This document shows positions 1 to 5,335 of a stretch of DNA of 9,565 bases, one piece after another. The DNA lies in contig CAMLNB010000137.1 in assembly GCA_946481205.1 (NCBI GenBank), positions 1 to 9,565 of the forward strand. Reading direction: 5' to 3'. A program made the position numbers and the translations under genes. Under the pieces are notes generated by a model. That model was not told where the DNA came from, did no database searches, and saw only the letters and a program-made list of their open reading frames with translations. The stretch's first letter is position 1; every line of letters starts with the position of its first letter. The DNA is from an uncultured Kangiella sp. GTDB lineage: Bacteria > Pseudomonadota > Gammaproteobacteria > Enterobacterales > DSM-103792.

Positions 1-71
1 CGCCGACCCTCGATATGCAGGTGGTGCGGATGGAATCGGCCGGGATTGGTTTGCGGTTTCTGGATGTATGA
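1..71 (+). CDS. 3' end of an upstream gene, possibly PilZ-domain protein (partial)
   Basis: Reading frame 3 is open from the window edge to a TGA at 69-71 and gives 22 residues ending GIGLRFLDV. The segment VVRMESAGIGLRFLDV resembles the last beta strands of PilZ (cyclic-di-GMP-binding) domains, which often end in a G-[IL]-G-[LV]-x-F pattern. The PilZ call is inference from a very short piece. That the frame is a real gene end is supported by protein-like composition and by the REPIN-like palindrome that starts 32 bp after the stop, a usual position for such elements. The diagnostic RxxxR and D/NxSxxG motifs would lie outside the window. Confidence 0.5.
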   Translation, partial: PTLDMQVVRMESAGIGLRFLDV

Positions 72-102
72 GTCGTTTTACCCGCGCAAACCGGCGTCAT
101 TT

Positions 103-171
103 TAGGAGCGCCCTTGATCGCGATTTCCCGCCACCGCTCAGTATCGAAGCATCGTGGCCAAGACGCTCCTA
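103..171. repeat. REPIN-like palindromic intergenic element
   Basis: TAGGAGCG at 103-110 is matched by its exact reverse complement CGCTCCTA at 164-171. The symmetry continues inward imperfectly: the left arm reads on as CCCTTGATCGCGAT and the inverted right arm as TCTTGGCCACGAT. This is the layout of two REP sequences in inverted orientation (a REPIN), and the GGAGCG...CTTG...CGAT character is like REP elements known from pseudomonads and xanthomonads (from memory, not searched). It sits between the end of a plus-strand gene (71) and the end of a minus-strand gene (185), so it could also end transcription or protect mRNA from both sides. Copy number elsewhere is unknown. Confidence 0.65.
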
Positions 172-184
172 CAGCACACACTCA

Positions 185-553
185 TCACGACTTACGTCGC
201 TGCAATACGCTTCCCCAACCGTCATAGTCAACCTTAAACAAAGTTGACAGGCACTCCATCATGCCAGACACCGAGCAAATGACGTGCTGAGTGACCGGCA
301 TCTCGATCAGTACAAGCACACGGTACCCCAACGCTTCAGGTACAACACGAACACTTCCATACTGATTGCCTGCTACAAACTCGGCCAGAGCCTCGGCTTT
401 TTCCCGATCAGTAGTGAAAAAAGAGAAATCGACTTCACGTGGGACACAAAAATCGTCGCCACGTTCATCATTCCTCATCAACAGCTCTGTATCCGACTTT
501 GCATTCGCTGTTAGCGATTCAAATATAGACAATCCAGTCACTCCGAATAGCAA
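185..553 (-). CDS. RraB-like domain small protein (ribonuclease E inhibitor RraB family)
   Basis: This small acidic protein (122 aa from the start chosen here) ends in VDYDGWGSVL (residues about 108-117), matching the EYDGWG signature near the end of RraB, the E. coli protein inhibitor of RNase E. Upstream, SDTELL...N.RGDDF..PREVDF.FF (about 20-46) followed by an A-rich helix and a beta strand is typical of stand-alone RraB-like proteins. The stop is the TGA at 185-187. The start is uncertain. The TTG at 553 has AGGATAGGA just upstream and keeps the conserved SDTELL segment; the first ATG is at 478 (97 aa), where I see no good Shine-Dalgarno; a GTG lies at 541. The gene follows the GMC gene by 59 bp on the same strand. 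A sampled line is about 45% G+C, much lower than the metabolic genes, so it may be transferred. A role in RNA decay is only inferred from the family. Confidence 0.72.
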   Translation of the reverse strand: MLFGVTGLSIFESLTANAKSDTELLMRNDERGDDFCVPREVDFSFFTTDREKAEALAEFVAGNQYGSVRVVPEALGYRVLVLIEMPVTQHVICSVSGMMECLSTLFKVDYDGWGSVLQRRKS

Positions 554-612
554 TGTCCTATCCTGGTCACTCGCATGAAGCCAGTCGCAATTACGCAGGC
601 TCTCACAAACAC

Positions 613-2214
613 TCACGCCAGCTCTGTTGCCAAGCCGTTCGCGAGCTTCATCACCAAACCATAAATCGACAGCTGCGGATTGACGCCGAGGCTGGTTGGA
701 AACAGCGAGCCGTCGTGCACGCTGACATTGGCAAAGCCGCGCAACCGGCCGCTCGAATCGCACACGGTCTTCTTCTTATCCTCACCAAATGCGCAGCCGC
801 CCATGACATGGGCGCTGACGACCTGCGTGCGCGGCGTTTGCTTCGGTAGCCGCGCGATCAGTTTCTTTGCTTCAGCCAAGGTTTTCACCGGCGTGGCATC
901 CATATGCAGCGGCAATACTTGCTCGGCGCCAGCAGCAAACTGCAGTTCGGCCATGCGTTCGAACGCGTCGTGCATGCTGGTCAGCAGATAGTCGCTGACC
1001 GGGTAATCGAGCAGGGCGTCGCCAAATGGGTCGAGCTCGACTTTGCCACCTGGCGAGTCAGGATGAAAACCGTCGCGCAGCAATGCCAGCGAGGCATGGA
1101 CTCGCGGCAACTTGGCCATGAACTCGGCGTGCGTTTTGCCATGCACCAGATGGATGGTCGAACCGATCAGCGGATGAATCGGCGGCACTTCCAGCTTGTA
1201 ACCACAAGGCCCGCTGACACCGTGCTTCCAGACAAACTCGTCGGAATAAATGCTCTGCGGTGCACCGGCATCGGCGCGCACGTCGAACGGCATCAGCGCA
1301 ATCGAGATCACCACCGGATGCAGGAACGTGCGGGTGCCGATCAACCGATTCGGATCGGGCATTTTTGAGCGCAGCAGCAGTGCTGGCGTATTGATCGCGC
1401 CGCCGCTCAGGACAAAATGTTTGGCCGTGAGCCGGACCCGAATGTTCTCCACCTTCTGGCCCCAGTTGTCCATCGTCACGCCTTCCGCGGCGCTGACCCG
1501 ATCGCCCTGCCACTGCAGCGTCTCGATCCGGACTCTCGTGATCAGCGTGGCACCATGGCGCAGCGCATTCGGGATGCTTGTGATCAGCATCGACTGCTTG
1601 GCATTCATCGGGCAGCCGGTGCCGCAATAGCCGAGATTGGCGCAGCCGCGGACATTGCGCGGAATCACCTCGGCATGCCAGCCGAGTTTCGTCGCGCCAT
1701 CTTGCAAGACCCGGTTATTGGCATTCGGCTCGACCGGCCACGGCGCAATGCCAAAACGCGCTTCGGCCTGCTCGAACCACAGCGTCATCGTCGCGTCATC
1801 GACGCCCTCTGTGCCGAATTCGCGTTGCCAATACTCGCGTGTCAGCAGCGGTGTCCGGAAGCTCGAGGTCCAGTTGATTGTGGTCGAGCCTCCGACGCTG
1901 CGCCCTTGCAGGATGTTGATGCCTTTGTCCTTGGTTTTGCGCGCCGCCGCTTCCTGATAGAGCTGGCTATAGGCTTCGTCCTCGCGCATCCGAAAATCTT
2001 TTGCGGTTTTCAGCGGGCCTTCTTCGACCAGGATCACTTTGAGCCCGGCCTGCGCCAGGATTTCTGCAGTTACGCCACCGCCGGCGCCGCTGCCGATGAT
2101 CACGACATCGGCGTCGAGTTCGAGCGAGGCATTCAGCGTGTCGCCTTCGATGATGCGCCAGCTGGGGTCGTAGCGATCGTCGGTGTAGGTTTGGTGGAAG
2201 TATTCGCTTGTCAT
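613..2214 (-). CDS. GMC-family FAD-dependent oxidoreductase (alcohol dehydrogenase/oxidase type)
   Basis: A 533-residue flavoprotein of usual GMC length. It has an N-terminal FAD-binding Rossmann motif VVIIGSGAGGG (about 37-47) with the acidic strand end VILVEEGP (about 61-68), the GRSVGGSTTINW segment (about 104-115) that holds FAD, and the C-terminal GMC_oxred_C region with SAHVMGGC (catalytic His at about 469) and DGSLFPTSLGVNPQ (Asn at about 512). These point to oxidation of a primary or secondary alcohol. The cysteine cluster C-x5-C-x3-C (191, 197, 201) resembles bacterial long-chain alcohol oxidases and the Fe-S-binding GMC dehydrogenases. It has no signal peptide of its own, and a Tat-signal protein like gluconate dehydrogenase subunit 3 is encoded upstream. 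I chose the ATG at 2214. An in-frame GTG at 2250 would add 12 residues but overlaps a palindromic repeat. No strong Shine-Dalgarno is seen. Substrate unknown. Confidence 0.9.
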   Translation of the reverse strand: MTSEYFHQTYTDDRYDPSWRIIEGDTLNASLELDADVVIIGSGAGGGVTAEILAQAGLKVILVEEGPLKTAKDFRMREDEAYSQLYQEAAARKTKDKGINILQGRSVGGSTTINWTSSFRTPLLTREYWQREFGTEGVDDATMTLWFEQAEARFGIAPWPVEPNANNRVLQDGATKLGWHAEVIPRNVRGCANLGYCGTGCPMNAKQSMLITSIPNALRHGATLITRVRIETLQWQGDRVSAAEGVTMDNWGQKVENIRVRLTAKHFVLSGGAINTPALLLRSKMPDPNRLIGTRTFLHPVVISIALMPFDVRADAGAPQSIYSDEFVWKHGVSGPCGYKLEVPPIHPLIGSTIHLVHGKTHAEFMAKLPRVHASLALLRDGFHPDSPGGKVELDPFGDALLDYPVSDYLLTSMHDAFERMAELQFAAGAEQVLPLHMDATPVKTLAEAKKLIARLPKQTPRTQVVSAHVMGGCAFGEDKKKTVCDSSGRLRGFANVSVHDGSLFPTSLGVNPQLSIYGLVMKLANGLATELA

Positions 2215-2249
2215 CACTATTTCACTGTGCGGGCTCGGCGCTCTTATCA

Positions 2250-2638
2250 CCCTCCCCTGTCAAGGGGAGGGACGGGGTGGGGTAGTTGCCGCTCCGAGGG
2301 TTCGCCTATTTCTGCCGCTGTGCAGCCGGAGGGTTTGCCGGTTCTCGCTCCGGCGGGCGAGGAACTTTCTTTGGCGCAAAGAAAGTTCCCAAAGAAACAT
2401 GCCCTGTATTCCTCGCCCACAAAACGATAAGACTGTTTTGTAGGTACCCTGCGCTGCTCAAAATGCAACGGCGGCTGTGGAACTCGCGCTGCGCGCTCAG
2501 ACGTGGCCCGGTGCTTCGCTGAGCTCAGCCCGTTCACGCGGCGCACAGCACATTGGTGCTGTGCTTATCTCCGCGTTCACCCTCGCCGAACCCCGTTGCG
2601 TTTTTCCGCTGCTCGGCTCGTCAGACGGGTGGAAAAAC
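2250..2638. repeat. Non-coding block of palindromes (composite intergenic repeat)
   Basis: The 463 bp between the DUF7684-like gene and the GMC gene show no convincing gene but several strong inverted repeats. At 2250-2271, CCCTCCCCT and AGGGGAGGG flank a 4-nt loop. At 2361-2389, perfect 13-bp arms beginning GGAACTTTCTTTG flank a 3-nt loop. At 2543-2564, GCACAGCAC and GTGCTGTGC flank a 4-nt loop. At 2600-2638, GTTTTTCC and GGAAAAAC flank 23 nt. The CAAAGAAAGTTCCCAAAGAAA stretch (2377-2397) and the CTCCCC/GGGGAGG palindrome followed by a GGGGTGGGG tract remind me of dispersed intergenic repeats common in xanthomonad-type genomes (recollection, not searched). Any of the hairpins could end or weaken transcription from the upstream genes into the GMC gene. 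Confidence 0.65.
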
Positions 2639-2677
2639 CAACCACGCCAAGCAAGCAGACAGGTCTTTGTCCTTTAT

Positions 2678-3094
2678 CTATGCGGTCTCATAGGCCGCTA
2701 ATAACTCGTCTTTCCTAGCGTTAGTCGATATGTGAATCAAGACGGTATTCGGCATGTCGACTTCGGGATGCTTTGCAGCATTCTTCAGGAAAAACAAAGC
2801 ATCCGACATAGTCTCATCTTCATGCCAAGTGGTAATCACGAATTCGGAATCTGGCACTTCGCCGTAATTGAATTTCTCGACCAGTGCGAAATCGACCGAA
2901 TCATCCCAATCACTGCAGTCAATGCCCCACGCGGCCATATAAAGACAGCCTGAGTTCACCAGCCATTCGCTTACCTTGGTGCGCCATTCCGCATTCACTG
3001 CATCTTCAATCAGAAGTGCTGCCCGAAACGGCTTCCAACTTGAGATATTTGGCAGTTCGCATTGGGGTTTTAAATGTAGGTACTCTACTTTCAT
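2678..3094 (-). CDS. DUF7684-like protein of unknown function
   Basis: A 138-residue soluble protein, with no signal peptide or membrane segment. The recognisable core is W.PFRAALLIED (about 20-31), then SEWLVNSGCLYMAAWGIDC.DWDDSVD (about 42-68), FNYGEVPDSEFVITTWHEDE (about 75-94), and a final strand TVLIHI. This series of invariant Trp, Cys, Asp and His residues fits the DUF7684 family as I remember it; its function is unknown to me. The ATG at 3094 gives the family-like beginning MKVEYLHLKP. An in-frame TTG at 3127 would add 11 residues without a good ribosome site. It lies 47 bp after the Tat-signal gene on the same strand. Sampled lines are about 43-45% G+C, clearly below its neighbours, which suggests later acquisition. 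The Trp/Cys/His-rich core might bind a metal or ligand, but this is speculation. Confidence 0.8.
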   Translation of the reverse strand: MKVEYLHLKPQCELPNISSWKPFRAALLIEDAVNAEWRTKVSEWLVNSGCLYMAAWGIDCSDWDDSVDFALVEKFNYGEVPDSEFVITTWHEDETMSDALFFLKNAAKHPEVDMPNTVLIHISTNARKDELLAAYETA

Positions 3095-3141
3095 GCAGGC
3101 GTCCGGTATTGTTTTCTGCTCGCACAATTACAGCGAAATCA

Positions 3142-3666
3142 TCACCGCACCTGCGGCGGCCCGGCATAACCGACCAAAGCCCAGTTCGCCGAATCACCAT
3201 AGAACGAGGCCATCACCAGATTGTGCAGACCGGCGTAGGCAGTTTGCAGCAGATCGAGAAAGCTTTCGCGCCAATCGTTCAGGAATTCATTCTTGTCGTG
3301 CAGGCTGGCGCTGGCCCAGTTGCTCCAGATGCCGGCGAGGGTGACGCGGCCGGCTTTGTTGCCAAGCAGATCGAACAGTTCGCGCAGTTCGGCGCGGGTG
3401 CGCGGGTAGAGATGGCGCAGCGCTTCATCAAGGCGGCGAATGACGGTTTGGACTTGTTGCTGCTGAATGTTCGCATCGCTGCTGAGCGCGCCGTCGAGTA
3501 GCACCGGAATTAGCGCGCTCAGGATCAGGGCGTCGTCCCCGGTCAGGAATTTCAGCTCTGGTTGCGGCGCGGCAGCGTCATCTGCTGGCGCCAGACTCAG
3601 CGTCAGGCCAGCAAGCGCCGCGCCGCCGAGCAGCGAGCCGAGCAGCAACTGTCGACGGGTCAGCAT
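3142..3666 (-). CDS. Tat-signal small subunit, gluconate 2-dehydrogenase subunit 3-like
   Basis: A 174-residue protein that starts with a twin-arginine signal: TRRQLLLG (3-10) followed by a hydrophobic, glycine/alanine-rich stretch to about residue 27. This means folded export by the Tat system, or anchoring by an uncleaved signal. The mature part is helical and ends with ...VMASFYGDSANWALVGYAGPP (about 151-171), the [AS]FYG...W..[IV]GY.GPP pattern seen at the end of gluconate 2-dehydrogenase subunit 3 family proteins. In those complexes the small subunit carries the Tat signal and the GMC flavoprotein is exported with it. By analogy it is probably the partner of the GMC enzyme at 613-2214. 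The gene starts 7 bp after the aldehyde dehydrogenase stop, so the two are probably co-transcribed. In this window it is separated from the GMC gene by a DUF7684-like gene and repeats. Confidence 0.82.
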   Translation of the reverse strand: MLTRRQLLLGSLLGGAALAGLTLSLAPADDAAAPQPELKFLTGDDALILSALIPVLLDGALSSDANIQQQQVQTVIRRLDEALRHLYPRTRAELRELFDLLGNKAGRVTLAGIWSNWASASLHDKNEFLNDWRESFLDLLQTAYAGLHNLVMASFYGDSANWALVGYAGPPQVR

Positions 3667-3673
3667 GCTGCGC

Positions 3674-5095
3674 TCAACGACCCAGCAGCAGCTTCAGCAT
3701 CGCGCTGACGCGCGGGCCGAACGGCGGGTACAGCAGCGGGGCGCCGTTCAGTTTGCTTTGCTGGAAAATCGGTTTCAGTTTCGAGAAGGTGTTGAAGCCG
3801 TACTCGCCGTGGTAGTGGCCGAGGCCGCTTGGACCGATGCCGCCGAACGGCAGCGATTCTTGGCCGACGTGCAGCACGCAATCGTTCAGCGTGACGCCAC
3901 CGCTGTGGGTTTCGTGCAGCACTTTGTCGATGTCCTGCCGGTGATAGCCGAAGTAATACAGCGCCAGCGGCCGTGGCCGGTTGTTGATGTAGGACACGGC
4001 ATCGGGCAGCGCGCGGTAGCTCAGCACCGGCAGCAGCGGGCCGAAGATCTCTTCCTGCAAAATGCGCATGTCGTCGGTGGCGTGCAGCACGATGCGTGGA
4101 ACAAAATGAGTGGCGCTGTCGTCGGCATCAAGCAGCTTGATCACCTGCGCGCCTTTGGCTTCAGCATCAGCGACCACGGCGGCGATGCGTTCGCGCTGAC
4201 GCGGCGTGGCCAGCGCGCTGAAATCCTGCGGCCAGTTTGGGTAACGGCTGCGGGCAACGCGCTTGGCTTCATTGACGAATTTTTCTTCACTGCCGACCGG
4301 CAGCAGCAGGTAATCGGGCGAGACGCAGATCTGACCGGCATTGAGCAGTTTGGTGGTGATGATGCGTTCAGCGGCGGTGGCGATCGGAAAATCGGTGCCG
4401 ATCACGGTCGGCGATTTGCCGCCGAGTTCGAGCGTGACCGGCGTCAGGTGTTCGGAAGCGGCGCGCATCACCGCTTTGCCGACATTGGTCGAACCGGTGA
4501 ACAGCAGGTGATCGAACGGCAGGGCGGTGAACGCCTGGCTGACTTCGACACCGCCGTTGATCACGACCAGTTCTTCCGGCGCAAAATAACGGGCAACGCA
4601 GGCGGCAAGCACTTCACCAAACTGGCTGGTGAATTCGCTTGGCTTGACCATGACCCGGTTGCCGGCAGCGAACGCACCGGCGATGCCGGACAGGGTCAGA
4701 AACAGCGGGTAATTCCACGGCGAGACAATGCCGACGACGCCGAGCGGCTGTGGCTGCACCCAGGCCTTGCCGGGTTTGAACCAAATGGAGACGCCGTGCT
4801 TGCGCGGTTTCATCCAGCGGTGCAGCTGTTTGCGGTTGTGCTTGATCGCTTCCAGCGACGGGAACACTTCGAGAATGTCGGTTTCGGTGGCCGGCCGGCC
4901 GCCCCAGTCGCGATCAATAGCCGCGGCGAATTCGGCCTTGTGCGCTTTCAGCATTTTGAGCAGCCGGTTCAGCCGGTCGCGGCGTTCATCTTCGGTCGGG
5001 AACGGTTGGCGCAGGCAAGCGGCTTTGAGCTGCTCGAACGGCAGGGTCAGCGGGTCTATGCTCGGCGTGTTTACTACGGTCAGCGCGGCGGTCAT
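3674..5095 (-). CDS. NAD(P)-dependent aldehyde dehydrogenase, coniferyl aldehyde dehydrogenase-like
   Basis: A 473-residue member of the aldehyde dehydrogenase superfamily. All catalytic elements are present: SPWNYP (125-130, oxyanion Asn128), the cofactor lysine in KPSE (151-154), FTGSTNVGK (199-207), the general base Glu223 in LELGGKSP, the nucleophile Cys257 in NAGQICVSPDY, EEIFGP (346-351), and PFGGIGPSGLG (414-424). The short length, the C257-VSPDY sequence and the C-terminal hydrophobic tail (PPFGPRVSAMLKLLLGR) fit the coniferyl/long-chain aldehyde group (CalB-like, related to class 3 ALDHs). It oxidises an aldehyde to the acid in the cytoplasm. The ATG at 5095 has GAAGAAGAG a few bases upstream. 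It is the first gene of the minus-strand block and is followed after 7 bp by the Tat-signal subunit, so it is likely to handle the aldehyde made by the GMC enzyme. The actual substrate cannot be told. Confidence 0.93.
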   Translation of the reverse strand: MTAALTVVNTPSIDPLTLPFEQLKAACLRQPFPTEDERRDRLNRLLKMLKAHKAEFAAAIDRDWGGRPATETDILEVFPSLEAIKHNRKQLHRWMKPRKHGVSIWFKPGKAWVQPQPLGVVGIVSPWNYPLFLTLSGIAGAFAAGNRVMVKPSEFTSQFGEVLAACVARYFAPEELVVINGGVEVSQAFTALPFDHLLFTGSTNVGKAVMRAASEHLTPVTLELGGKSPTVIGTDFPIATAAERIITTKLLNAGQICVSPDYLLLPVGSEEKFVNEAKRVARSRYPNWPQDFSALATPRQRERIAAVVADAEAKGAQVIKLLDADDSATHFVPRIVLHATDDMRILQEEIFGPLLPVLSYRALPDAVSYINNRPRPLALYYFGYHRQDIDKVLHETHSGGVTLNDCVLHVGQESLPFGGIGPSGLGHYHGEYGFNTFSKLKPIFQQSKLNGAPLLYPPFGPRVSAMLKLLLGR

Positions 5096-5159
5096 GGCGG
5101 CTCTTCTTCGGGTCCTTCGATGCGATGAAGCTTACGCGCCGAACCCGGGCTTGGGAAGT

Positions 5160-5195
5160 AAGTGACCGAAGGTCAGTTGTGAGAAAGTGACCACT
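5160..5195. promoter_or_regulatory. Possible operator: repeated AAGTGACC half-sites
   Basis: In the 240-bp divergent region between the aldehyde dehydrogenase and pyruvate carboxylase genes, TGACC-N3-GGTCA forms a perfect inverted repeat at 5163-5175. AAGTGACC occurs twice in direct orientation, at 5160-5167 and 5185-5192 (25 bp apart). It lies 65-100 bp upstream of the aldehyde dehydrogenase ATG, a usual position for a regulator site. No regulator gene is in the window and I cannot assign a family. No convincing -35/-10 pair was seen for either gene. Confidence 0.35.
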
Positions 5196-5335
5196 GAATA
5201 CGTCTGCAGGGCTTATGCCGGTTCGTTAGTCGGCCTTGCCGGCGCGGCCGGCTATGCTGCACCGTAGCAAAATCCCGGTGGCGAAATTCCGGTAGCTATC
5301 CGGTTACAAATCCCGTCAGAGGAAAAGCAACGCTA

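Noticed and set aside
2214..2250. GTG at 2250 as start of the GMC gene, with AGGGGAGG just upstream
   Set aside because: The purine run is one arm of a palindromic repeat and directly abuts the GTG, with no normal spacing. The extra 12 residues do not look conserved, so the ATG at 2214 is preferred.
1417..2430. 337-codon plus-strand open frame antisense to the GMC gene
   Set aside because: Shadow of the GMC gene that runs on into the palindrome block.
2247..2546. 99-codon minus-strand open frame in the palindrome block
   Set aside because: It is made of the inverted repeats and their flanks. Its peptide (FFGNFLCAKE..., PPLDRGG) is a typical spurious translation of such intergenic repeats.
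3467..5128. 553-codon plus-strand open frame antisense to the aldehyde dehydrogenase and Tat-signal gene
   Set aside because: It covers two well-supported minus-strand genes and has low-complexity, RQH-rich content with no known motif.
5221..5335. Clear sigma-70 promoter for pyc, e.g. TTGCCG with TATGCT near 5236-5258
   Set aside because: The spacing is far too short for a -35/-10 pair, and no other good pair was seen.
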